A DNA stretch of 47,329 nucleotides from Candidatus Saccharimonadota bacterium (GTDB lineage Bacteria; Patescibacteriota; Saccharimonadia; Saccharimonadales; Saccharimonadaceae): NCBI GenBank assembly GCA_017545585.1, contig JAFWMK010000001.1, positions 1 through 47,329 of the forward strand. The letters run 5' to 3'. Under the pieces are notes generated by a model. The model was not told where the DNA came from, made no database searches, and saw only the letters and a list, made by a program, of their open reading frames with translations. Shown one piece after another: positions 32,682-39,727 of this stretch (the first letter of the stretch is position 1; every line of letters begins with the position of its first letter). A program made the translations under genes and the position numbers.

Positions 32682-32713
32682 AAAAAAAGCCCGGGCAAAC
32701 GCCCGGGTTTTTG
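32682..32713. terminator. Bidirectional intrinsic terminator between rpsO and relQ
   Basis: AAAAAAA-GCCCGGGC-AAAC-GCCCGGG-TTTTTG: a 7-bp GC stem extended by A/T pairs, with T-tracts on both strands. It serves rpsO and the convergent alarmone synthetase gene. Confidence 0.93.
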
Positions 32714-32714
32714 T

Positions 32715-33443
32715 TTAATGCGCTTCTTCTTCAGTTTCGTCATAATCGCGAAATTGCATCGCGACCTTATCGAACTCTGCAAGAATTTCAGCCATTTTCT
32801 TGAAATAAAACTCCGCCTTTGGGCTATACTTCTTTTTCTTGTACTTAACTTTGTGTTCCACTGAAGCCCACAGATTCATTGACTTATCTCTGATCTGGAC
32901 TTCGATTGGTATCAATTTACTCCCCTCAGCAGGAGAATAAATCTCTACTTGCACTTCTAAGTGCAAACTCGAATACCCATTCTCCTTCGGGTCATCCACG
33001 TAATCTTCTCTAGAGACAATATTAAGTCCCGGGATCTTTGCGATCAAATCTGCTACCTGACTAATTTCGTCACGAAAAATCGTGACAATCCGAATTCCCG
33101 CGATATCTTTGACATTTTTCTTGATACTATCAATCGTGAGATCGTAATTCTTACGGAAGCATTTTTTAACCACACTATCAAAGGCCTTAATCCTCCCTTC
33201 CATCCGATCGAACGGATCGTACAGTGATGGATCCGCCACGATCATGCGACGAGCATTTTCAATACGCACCATTGCAAGATCAAGTGCCGACCGACACTCC
33301 AACGCATACTGATCAAACTCGTATTGCAAAGCCGCATTTACGGATTGCTCCATATTTGCCAATTTTCCAAAATCCGCTCTTTTGTTATCGTCGGCAAATG
33401 CCATCAAAATACCATTAAGTTCCTCTTGAGATATTGGTTCCAT
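32715..33443 (-). CDS. relQ: Small alarmone synthetase, RelQ/YjbM-like
   Basis: This 242-aa protein has only a RelA/SpoT-type synthetase domain: GRIKAFDSVVKKCFRK, VKDIAGIRIVTIFRDEISQV, DYVDDPKENGYSSLHLEVQV and IPIEVQIRDKSMNLWASVEHK with KYKKKK. It has no HD hydrolase, TGS or ACT domain. It makes (p)ppGpp from ATP and GDP/GTP. The E in EVQIR and the YSSLH motif are present. An acidic C-terminus (YDETEEEAH) is unusual. An SD (AGGGGGT) and leader precede ATG 33443. Confidence 0.88.
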   Translation of the reverse strand: MEPISQEELNGILMAFADDNKRADFGKLANMEQSVNAALQYEFDQYALECRSALDLAMVRIENARRMIVADPSLYDPFDRMEGRIKAFDSVVKKCFRKNYDLTIDSIKKNVKDIAGIRIVTIFRDEISQVADLIAKIPGLNIVSREDYVDDPKENGYSSLHLEVQVEIYSPAEGSKLIPIEVQIRDKSMNLWASVEHKVKYKKKKYSPKAEFYFKKMAEILAEFDKVAMQFRDYDETEEEAH

Positions 33444-33490
33444 TTCTTACCCCCTAATTTAAAGGTGCCGAATTTTTAGTTCCATCTCTA

Positions 33491-33519
33491 ATTGTAGCAC
33501 AAAATACCCAAAAAGTCAA
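33491..33519 (-). promoter_or_regulatory. relQ promoter
   Basis: On minus, TTGACT (33514-33519), 17 nt, TACAAT (33491-33496). Leader about 40 nt, with SD. Confidence 0.75.
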
Positions 33520-33565
33520 GATGTTTATACTTATTTTAAATCCCAAAACATGTTATAATCAAAGT

Positions 33566-34174
33566 ATGTTAGTCTACAATTCCAAACTTCTAAACGCTCC
33601 GGTTCTTAGCGTTCAAGATTCTGGTCGCATCGCCACCGTTTCTAGCACGATTGTAGACCCAGACTCTCTCAAAATTATTGCTTTTCGCGTCATTGGTGCG
33701 ACCAATACTGAAGGCGGTAACATCTTAGACGCTCGTAGCATCCGCGAATATTCTACTTATGGTCTCGTTATCGATTCCTCAGACGAACTCATCGGCGACC
33801 ACGACGTCGTCAAAATCGAAAAGGTTCTCGAACTCAACTTCAGCCCTATCGGCCTCAAAGTCGAGACCAAAAAAGGTTCCAAGCTCGGTAAAGTCACCGA
33901 TTTTACCGTCACAAACGACAATTTCTCCGTCCAACAAATCATCGTCAAACGCCCAACCATCAAAAGTTTCCTAGACCCCGAACTCGTCATTCCGAGAGCC
34001 GAAATCACCGAAATCACCGATTACAAAATCATTGTCAGAGACGAAGAGAAAGTTATCAAAGAACGTGCCCTAAAAGAAGATTTCGTCCCAAATTTCGTCA
34101 ATCCATTTCGGAAGACCGAACCAGTTCATTCACCAGCTGATAGTCAAAACCCTGCCGACATAGATAAGCAATAA
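33566..34174 (+). CDS. PRC-barrel domain protein
   Basis: This 202-aa protein appears to have two PRC-barrel modules: MLVYNSKLLNAPVLSVQDSG with IAFRVIG (1-~85), and IGLKVETKKGSKLGKVTDFTV with QQIIVKRP and LVIPRAEITEITDYKIIV (~95-175). The C-terminal tail is polar. PRC barrels occur in RimM, photosynthetic reaction centres and YlmC-like proteins; function here is unknown. ATG 33566 follows TGTTATAAT (-10 at 33554-33559) by 6 nt, leaderless. The last 77 bp overlap recX on the other strand. Confidence 0.75.
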   Translation: MLVYNSKLLNAPVLSVQDSGRIATVSSTIVDPDSLKIIAFRVIGATNTEGGNILDARSIREYSTYGLVIDSSDELIGDHDVVKIEKVLELNFSPIGLKVETKKGSKLGKVTDFTVTNDNFSVQQIIVKRPTIKSFLDPELVIPRAEITEITDYKIIVRDEEKVIKERALKEDFVPNFVNPFRKTEPVHSPADSQNPADIDKQ

Positions 34175-34745
34175 GTTTCTTTTCATCCGGATATTTAGAA
34201 CGCTTTTTGGCAATAATTTCCGAAAGTTTTTTCGCTTCATAATTTTCCGTCCTTTCCAAGAGCTCATCGACTATATCATTAGCAATTCCTTTTTTTCTAA
34301 GTTCCATTTTTATCCGCTTAATCGAAAAGTTCTTTTTGCCAGTCAAATACTCCACATACCACTCCGCAAATCTATAATCATCCAAATATTTCTTTGTTTT
34401 TAATTTTTCAATGATTCTATCGATATAGCTCTTATCCAGCTTTTTCTCAAAAATCTTTTTTCTTAGATAATCTCGCGTCTCACTTTCTGAATGCGGCCTC
34501 AGAAGCACCCATTCAAGTGTCCTTTGATACAACTTCCCATATTCCGAAGCTTTTTTCAATTCCAAAAGCCTATCTTCCGAGACTGCCAAACCTTTTTTAA
34601 TCTTAAAATCTACCACCTGCGCCACATCCAAAGAAAACGCAAATTTATCATTTACATACACGTTCACCCGATCTTGGTTCTTTACCCCCAATTTCAAATC
34701 CGTAATCACAAATCCAGGTTTATTACTCAGTCTATAGATATCCAT
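34098..34745 (-). CDS. recX: Regulatory protein RecX
   Basis: This 215-aa protein shows the three-helix repeats of RecX: LEWVLLRPHSESETRDYLRKKIFEKK, IIEKLKTKKYLDDYRFAEWYVEYLTGKK, IKRIKMELRKKGI and KLIAYLCRQGFDYQLVNELV. RecX modulates RecA filaments; recA is upstream in the same direction with one Nudix gene between them. ATG 34745 is chosen, overlapping the Nudix stop; a TTG at 34754 is possible. The 3' end overlaps the PRC-barrel gene antisense by 77 bp. Confidence 0.85.
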   Translation of the reverse strand: MDIYRLSNKPGFVITDLKLGVKNQDRVNVYVNDKFAFSLDVAQVVDFKIKKGLAVSEDRLLELKKASEYGKLYQRTLEWVLLRPHSESETRDYLRKKIFEKKLDKSYIDRIIEKLKTKKYLDDYRFAEWYVEYLTGKKNFSIKRIKMELRKKGIANDIVDELLERTENYEAKKLSEIIAKKRSKYPDEKKLIAYLCRQGFDYQLVNELVRSSEMD

Positions 34746-35286
34746 ATATTTCAAACCAAGTTTTTAGAGCTTCAAAAGTCAAATCATCTTTTTTGAGACT
34801 CGGTTTTGCATATTTTTCTCTAAAATCCGCAGTCAAATCAAACGGCACCCATCGCACTTCTTCTACTTCTTTGTCATCAAAATGAAATTCCTCCGTTCGT
34901 TCACTCCAATCCACCGCATACACCCAAGCAAACCGATTTTTATTAAACCCTCGCATCGTCACAAAACCAAGGTCTGCCGCTGAGATCTCCGCACCAATTT
35001 CCTCACGCGCTTCTCTTACCGCCGCTTCCACCAAAGATTCACCCAAATTAATGTGGCCACCAGCCGAAATATCATAAAATCCAGGATACCGCGAAACTCC
35101 TTCTGAGCGTTTTTGCCAAAGAAGCTCTAGCACCCCCTCAGCATTTCGCCGAAACACAAACACCACCGCCACCCCCACGATTTCCGTATCTGGGTCCTCC
35201 GGATTATCTCGCGCCGAATCCCAGCCTTTCCCCACTATTGGCTCGCCATTTGGATAAAACAGCTGCCACATCTCATCTGTGTGCAT
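34732..35286 (-). CDS. Nudix hydrolase
   Basis: This 184-aa protein has a complete Nudix box G77-x5-E83-x7-R91-E92-x2-E95-E96-x-G98 (GHINLGESL...REAREEIGA). Around it are HTDEMWQLFYPNGEPIVGK and VFRRNAEGVLELLWQKRS, as in IPP-isomerase-like/YfcD-type Nudix proteins. The substrate is unknown. SD GGAGGT supports ATG 35286. It sits in a recA-Nudix-recX unit. Confidence 0.85.
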   Translation of the reverse strand: MHTDEMWQLFYPNGEPIVGKGWDSARDNPEDPDTEIVGVAVVFVFRRNAEGVLELLWQKRSEGVSRYPGFYDISAGGHINLGESLVEAAVREAREEIGAEISAADLGFVTMRGFNKNRFAWVYAVDWSERTEEFHFDDKEVEEVRWVPFDLTADFREKYAKPSLKKDDLTFEALKTWFEIYGYL

Positions 35287-35304
35287 TTTACCTCCAACTA
35301 AATT

Positions 35305-36336
35305 TTAGATTTCTAATTTCTCGCGCACTTTGCCTTCGATTTCCGCCAAAAGCTCTGGTTTTTCTACAAATAACCTCTTTACCGCCTCACGACCTTGCCC
35401 CAAAGTCTCACCATTGTATTTGATAAACGCACCGGACTTTTCTAGAACTCCATTCGAAACTGCGAGGTCTAGTACATCGCCAGTCTTCGAAATCCCCTCA
35501 TTATACATGATATCAAACTCTGCCGTCCTAAATGGCGCCGCGATTTTGTTCTTTACTACTTTAATCTTAGTTCTGTTACCCACAATATTATCGCCATCTT
35601 TAATCTGGCCAATCCGGCGGATATCCACTCTTACCGACGCGTAAAACTTCAGCGCATTACCACCAGTAGTCGTCTCTGGGTTACCAAACATCACCCCAAT
35701 CTTCATCCTAATTTGATTGATAAAAATCACCGTCGCACGAGATTTGGAAATAATTCCGGTCAGTTTTCTCATTGCCTGAGACATCAAACGTGCCTGAAGC
35801 CCCATTTGTGCATCACCCATATCGCCATCAATCTCCGCCTGTGGCACCAAAGCTGCCACCGAGTCCACGACGATCAAATCCACCGCATTAGACCGTACCA
35901 AGGTCTCACAAATTTCCAATGCTTGCTCACCATTATCCGGTTGTGAAATCAAAAGATTCCCTGTGTCTACACCGATTTTCTTCGCATAAGCTGGATCGAG
36001 CGCATGCTCCGCATCAATAAACGCCGCCTGACCGCCTTCTTTTTGCACTTCCGCAATTGCGTGAAGTGCCAAAGTTGTCTTACCAGAAGATTCTGGCCCG
36101 TAAATCTCGATAATCCGTCCCTTTGGCCAACCCCCGCCAAGCGCCAAATCAAGCGACAAAGACCCAGAATGCAAAAGCTTTACATCCATCTTTGGCGTTT
36201 CTCCTAACTTCATGATAGACCCATCGCCAAATTGCTTGGTAATCTGTGCAATCGCCAGCTTCAAAGCTTCGCTTTTGCCATCATTGTTTTTATTTTCCGC
36301 ACCCTTATCCGCACCATTTTCTGACTTTTTCGCCAT
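35305..36336 (-). CDS. recA: Recombinase RecA
   Basis: This 343-aa protein has Walker [10 protein letters not shown] (80-88), [53 protein letters not shown] and [17 protein letters not shown]. It is standard length and begins with a ~20-residue Lys/Asn/Glu-rich segment. RecA drives homologous recombination. SD GTGGAG precedes ATG 36336. No recognisable SOS/LexA box was seen in the promoter. Confidence 0.98.
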   Translation of the reverse strand: MAKKSENGADKGAENKNNDGKSEALKLAIAQITKQFGDGSIMKLGETPKMDVKLLHSGSLSLDLALGGGWPKGRIIEIYGPESSGKTTLALHAIAEVQKEGGQAAFIDAEHALDPAYAKKIGVDTGNLLISQPDNGEQALEICETLVRSNAVDLIVVDSVAALVPQAEIDGDMGDAQMGLQARLMSQAMRKLTGIISKSRATVIFINQIRMKIGVMFGNPETTTGGNALKFYASVRVDIRRIGQIKDGDNIVGNRTKIKVVKNKIAAPFRTAEFDIMYNEGISKTGDVLDLAVSNGVLEKSGAFIKYNGETLGQGREAVKRLFVEKPELLAEIEGKVREKLEI

Positions 36337-36365
36337 ATTTTTTCTCCACTTTATAGTTAATGTTA

Positions 36366-36394
36366 ATTATAGCACAGCCATATTGACTTTACAA
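36366..36394 (-). promoter_or_regulatory. recA promoter
   Basis: On minus, TTGTAA (36389-36394), 17 nt, TATAAT (36366-36371). Its -35 overlaps the spacer of a divergent plus-strand promoter. Confidence 0.8.
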
Positions 36395-36411
36395 ATCAAA
36401 AAGGTTATACT
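36383..36411 (+). promoter_or_regulatory. Divergent promoter for a candidate sRNA
   Basis: TTGACT (36383-36388), 17 nt, TATACT (36406-36411). A second candidate, TTGACT-17-TAGGAT (36430-36458), lies downstream with an ATACA-GCTG-TGTAT palindrome (36437-36450) in its spacer. Confidence 0.65.
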
Positions 36412-36417
36412 GGAATA

Positions 36418-36503
36418 GGAAATAGGCGTTGACTTATACAGCTGTGTATGGTAGGATTAAATTATGGTTGGTTACTCTCGATTCTTAGCGGGAGTAATTT
36501 TTA
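36418..36503 (+). ncRNA. Candidate sRNA in the recA-folD intergenic region
   Basis: A transcript from the TATACT promoter would contain ATACA-GCTG-TGTAT (36437-36450) and end at an intrinsic terminator. In the terminator, TTACTCTCG (36473-36481) pairs with CGGGAGTAA (36490-36498, one G-T pair), followed by TTTTT. Length about 85 nt. Its 3' end is antisense to the small ORF at 36473-36544. A 32-codon hydrophobic ORF (36465-36563) starts within it and runs past the terminator. Confidence 0.5.
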
Positions 36504-36544
36504 GCTTAATGGTTACTTTCATTTCTTCCAGTTCTATCTGCATA
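36473..36544 (-). CDS. Possible 23-residue small protein with perfect Shine-Dalgarno
   Basis: The ORF MQIELEEMKVTIKLKITPAK plus NRE has SD AAAGGAGG (36549-36556) 4 nt before ATG 36544, the best SD match in the whole window. Alternating charged and hydrophobic residues suggest a small amphipathic strand or helix. A promoter-like region with the G-rich box lies at 36605-36643, leaving a ~60-nt leader. It is antisense to the sRNA terminator. Could be a leader peptide or small regulator; homology unknown. Confidence 0.4.
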
Positions 36545-36604
36545 CAACCTCCTTTCATCTAACCACGTTTATTTTAAACTACGCCCGCGCCCATTTCCTG
36601 CCAC

Positions 36605-36643
36605 ATTACTAGCATAGAAAAAATCGAAAATCAACCCCCTACC
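36605..36643 (-). promoter_or_regulatory. Promoter-like region with G-rich box, upstream of the small ORF
   Basis: On minus, GGTAGGGGGTTGA (36643-36631) then TATGCTAG. The same pair of elements with the same 14-nt spacing occurs before nuclease paralogue B. The -35/-10 assignment is uncertain. Confidence 0.45.
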
Positions 36644-36660
36644 TCTCACTTATGCTAAAA

Positions 36661-37464
36661 CTATGCTAAAGCAGCATTAAGCACATGATCAAAAAGACAT
36701 GTAATCGTAAGTGGCCCCACTCCGCCAACCATCGGTGTGATGGCAAGCAAGTCTTCTCGCTCACGCACCTCAGGAGAAACATCCCCCTTAAGTACCCCAT
36801 CTTCACTTGCCGTCCCCGCGTCCACTACTACCGCACCTGGTTTTATCATTTCACTCGTAATTAATCCCGGCACGCCAGTCGCAGAAATTACCACGTCAAA
36901 TTCAACAAGCCGTGACAAATCCGACCCACGATGAAACATTTCCACTTCCACTCCCGAATCCGACAGCATTTTTAAAAGCGGCGCACCCACCAACTTTCCT
37001 CGTCCAACTAGCGCCACTCGCCGATTATCAAGTCCAATATCATACCCAGACAAAAGCCACAAAATCGCCGTCGCTGTCGCCGAGTCAAACGCACCTTCAG
37101 AAGACAAACCATCCACATCTTTCTCCGCCGCAATCAGCCCAGTCAACTCATCCGTTCGTTCTTTTTCTATAATCGGTAATTGCAAAATTATCCCATCTAT
37201 ATTAGTATCGTCATTTGCCTCGCGAATTTTGTCCGCAATATCAGAAGAAGACGAAGCCAAATAATCAATCACCAAGACCCCAATATCCTCGCCATATTGC
37301 TTCTTCAAATTCACATATTTCACGATCACCGGATTGTCTGAATCCCGAATAATCAAAAGACACGGTTTTTTGGACATTTGTCCAATTTGCCCAGCCTGCC
37401 GCTCTTTGATAAAAAGAGCTAGTTCTCGTCCGTCCAAAATCTTCGGACCTTTTAAACGACTCAC
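36661..37464 (-). CDS. folD: Methylenetetrahydrofolate dehydrogenase/cyclohydrolase
   Basis: This 267-aa protein has KPCLLIIRDSDNPVIVKYVNLKKQYGEDIG (catalytic YxxxK), NIDGIILQLPI, EKDVDGLS, VALVGRGKLVGAPLLKML (NADP site) and TPMVGGVGPLTITCLFDHVL. FolD interconverts one-carbon folates. It is slightly shorter than E. coli FolD (288). Start overlaps murB stop by 4 nt. Confidence 0.93.
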   Translation of the reverse strand: MSRLKGPKILDGRELALFIKERQAGQIGQMSKKPCLLIIRDSDNPVIVKYVNLKKQYGEDIGVLVIDYLASSSSDIADKIREANDDTNIDGIILQLPIIEKERTDELTGLIAAEKDVDGLSSEGAFDSATATAILWLLSGYDIGLDNRRVALVGRGKLVGAPLLKMLSDSGVEVEMFHRGSDLSRLVEFDVVISATGVPGLITSEMIKPGAVVVDAGTASEDGVLKGDVSPEVREREDLLAITPMVGGVGPLTITCLFDHVLNAALA

Positions 37465-38486
37465 CGTGCAGCCCCTCGGTTTTTGGTATTGATGATTTCC
37501 ACCGGCTCTTGTTCTAGCCAGTAACCAAACTTATCATAGACGGTCGAGGTAATCTGACCCCGTGCCCGCGCCAAATTCGCATAAGTCCCCGCCGACTCAT
37601 TAATGAGGACCAGAGGCGCCGCCGCATTTACTCGCATCCCATAAAGAAGCTGCCCCTTAAACCCACATTGTTCAATAAACCATGCAGAGTTTATTTTATT
37701 GCCATCCTGACCTCGTCGCACCGGATAGCCTTTTTCTTCAGCTTTTTCCGCCTCACGATCATTCAGATACACATTTTTAAAAAACGATCCAGAAGAAGCT
37801 TTTTCCCTCGGATCCGGCAATTTATCCGCGCGTATCGCCGACACAATCTCCCGAATCCCCTTTGGCGAAAAGTCTGTACATTTATTATCTTCAATAAATC
37901 TCTCCATCGAATTATAAAACGGCCGCTGCATTTGCCCTTTTTTGAGCTCCAAAGTCACCGATGTGACAAAAAATCTACCTTTTGCCGTAGTATTCATGAT
38001 GCTTTTACGATATCCAAATTGAAAATCTTTTTTCTCTAGCAAAACCATCTTATTGGTAGCCGTATCAAAGGCCGTAGCCGATTTAAGAACCTGCGACACA
38101 TCCTGTCCATAAGCGCCAATATTTTGAGCTGGCGCCGCCCCCACAAGCCCTGGTATTCGAGAGAGAGCCTCTATCCCGGTGTAGCCCTTCTCACAGGCAT
38201 AATCTACGATATTATCCCAATTTTCCCCTGCTGCAATCGTGAGCACCCCATCTTTGTCGTCAAATCCCCGCAAACGATTAAGCAGTATCACGCCATCGAG
38301 GCCCTCATCACGCCCAATCGTATTCGCACCACCACTGATGATGTAGGTCGGATACCAATACGCACTCGCAAATCCATAAGCCTCTGGGATATCTTTTTCC
38401 GCCTCAATTTCTAGCACATGCCGCGCTATCCCCCCGATTCTCATAGTAGTCAGAGACGAAATAAAAATATTCTCATATGATTTCAT
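37461..38486 (-). CDS. murB: UDP-N-acetylenolpyruvoylglucosamine reductase
   Basis: This 341-aa FAD enzyme has YIISGGANTIGRDEGLDGVIL, ALSRIPGLVGAAPAQNIGAYGQD, DFQFGYRKS, SSGSFFKNV and NAAAPLVLIN; this is the E. coli-like type I MurB. It makes UDP-MurNAc. ATG 38486 is 6 nt after TATAAT (38493-38498) with TGG extension; a 6-residue in-frame extension upstream (MWYNGV) is only the translated promoter. Together with murC it shows active peptidoglycan synthesis. Confidence 0.93.
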   Translation of the reverse strand: MKSYENIFISSLTTMRIGGIARHVLEIEAEKDIPEAYGFASAYWYPTYIISGGANTIGRDEGLDGVILLNRLRGFDDKDGVLTIAAGENWDNIVDYACEKGYTGIEALSRIPGLVGAAPAQNIGAYGQDVSQVLKSATAFDTATNKMVLLEKKDFQFGYRKSIMNTTAKGRFFVTSVTLELKKGQMQRPFYNSMERFIEDNKCTDFSPKGIREIVSAIRADKLPDPREKASSGSFFKNVYLNDREAEKAEEKGYPVRRGQDGNKINSAWFIEQCGFKGQLLYGMRVNAAAPLVLINESAGTYANLARARGQITSTVYDKFGYWLEQEPVEIINTKNRGAAR

Positions 38487-38539
38487 AACACCATTATACC
38501 ACAATCAAAAAAGCACAAAAAATCACAAAAAAACACCGC

Positions 38540-38572
38540 AAAAAAACGCGCCCGTTTTTTAAAAACGAGCGC
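38540..38572 (-). terminator. Intrinsic terminator after the 337-aa surface-protein gene
   Basis: On minus, GCGCTCGTTTTT pairs with AAAAACGGGCGC (12 bp, one G-T), followed by GTTTTTTTG. It separates the gene ending at 38590 from murB. Confidence 0.88.
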
Positions 38573-38589
38573 ATTTAGCTAAGGAAAGT

Positions 38590-39603
38590 TTAGTCAACAA
38601 TTTCAAAAACTGAACTACCAGCGGTGTACAATCCAGGTTCAACCTCAGAAATATCAAAGGTGACATAACCATTTTTAGTCAATTCACCATCGATTCTATA
38701 TGCCAGCTCCGATTTCTTAAGAGCATAACACCGACAATCAGCAACTTCACGAAACTCACGATATTCTGTTCTTACATAGTATTCAAATAAATATTCTTCT
38801 CCGTAATTCAAATCATGAACATCTTCCACTGGGTTATCGTTTAAGTCATAAAGGCCAATGTGTTCTTTTGTCTCCGTCGCTAGAGGATCACTTGTTTGCA
38901 AAAACCTATGGTCTATAATCGGAAAATAGCTCAATCCCGAATTTCTTGGACGTCTACTTGCCTGAATTGTATACCCTACAAACGAAGCTCTGTAAAAATT
39001 TAAGCCTGTAGCGTTGTAGCCATACAAAGTTTCATTTCTGTGTATTTTTAATATCGGGAAATCACCACAGGATATAAGACACTCCTCGTTCTTTGTCGGT
39101 ACTTCAACAGAATCACTAGTCACCTCATCCATTACGTACAACGAAGCATCATGACCGAGCGCAGGGTAACCTATACAACCTACACCACAACGCTCAATCA
39201 CATCTTCCGGAACCCGAGCAGAAATAGTATAATATGCTCCATCCCTCTGCACGTAAGCGCCACCATTCTGCGCCCACTCATCTGAAACCTTATACATTTC
39301 ATACGGATCCGATACATCAATCAACGCTGCATCCTCCGGTACATCCACCGAATCAACCTCAGTAGCAGAACCTTCCTCTACAGCCGTCGCTCCAGCCTCA
39401 AAAGAAAAACTATCATCAGTAGAATCATCTTCTACTATATAGCCCTCTTCCATCGCTGAAGCCGCCATTTCCGGAAGCTCGAAATCTTCATCAGAACTAT
39501 CAATCACTTCCTTCTCCTTCACATCAATGTGCCACATCACCAACACGGCAACTATGCCAATAGCCAAAACTGCCGTCACTGCCCACATTATCCTTTCTTT
39601 CAT
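38590..39603 (-). CDS. Membrane-anchored surface protein, unknown function
   Basis: This 337-aa protein has an N-terminal helix (residues 6-25), an acidic Ser/Glu/Val-rich stretch (30-100) and an extracellular domain with six cysteines (CGVGC, CLISC, CRC). The C-terminal part, with GYTIQASRRPRNSGL, LNYGEEYLFEYYVRTEY, GYVTFDISEVEPGLYTAGSS, is probably beta-sheet. No family was recognised. SD GGAGG and a leader of about 90 nt precede the ATG, so it is not leaderless. Confidence 0.6.
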   Translation of the reverse strand: MKERIMWAVTAVLAIGIVAVLVMWHIDVKEKEVIDSSDEDFELPEMAASAMEEGYIVEDDSTDDSFSFEAGATAVEEGSATEVDSVDVPEDAALIDVSDPYEMYKVSDEWAQNGGAYVQRDGAYYTISARVPEDVIERCGVGCIGYPALGHDASLYVMDEVTSDSVEVPTKNEECLISCGDFPILKIHRNETLYGYNATGLNFYRASFVGYTIQASRRPRNSGLSYFPIIDHRFLQTSDPLATETKEHIGLYDLNDNPVEDVHDLNYGEEYLFEYYVRTEYREFREVADCRCYALKKSELAYRIDGELTKNGYVTFDISEVEPGLYTAGSSVFEIVD

Positions 39604-39727
39604 ACCCCACCTCCATAATCAATGAAAACTTTCCCTAACTATTAAGCTACTAGGTATCCCAAGATGCAAACACCTCAAAACACCATCATATCTTATATTA
39701 TATCACACCTTGCCAAAAAAGTCAAGC
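39604..39727 (-). promoter_or_regulatory. Promoter and long leader of the surface-protein gene
   Basis: On minus, TTGACT (39720-39725), 17 nt, TATAAT (39697-39702) with TGA extension. The leader of about 85-90 nt has SD GGAGGTGGGG. No strong hairpin or riboswitch was recognised in it. Confidence 0.75.

Noticed and set aside
36437-36450. ATACA-GCTG-TGTAT palindrome as a LexA box of recA
   Set aside because: It matches neither the CTGT-N8-ACAG nor the CGAAC-type SOS box and lies upstream of the recA -35 rather than over the promoter.
36465-36563. 32-codon hydrophobic ORF on plus strand
   Set aside because: Contains the sRNA terminator hairpin and only a weak SD (AGGA); kept as a possibility in the findings but not annotated as a gene.
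38461-38504. N-terminal extension MWYNGV of murB
   Set aside because: These codons translate TGTGGTATAATGGTGTT, the extended -10 and spacer; the conserved N-terminus starts at MKSYEN.
39604-39690. Riboswitch in the leader of the 337-aa surface protein
   Set aside because: No recognisable conserved core or terminator/antiterminator pair could be drawn.
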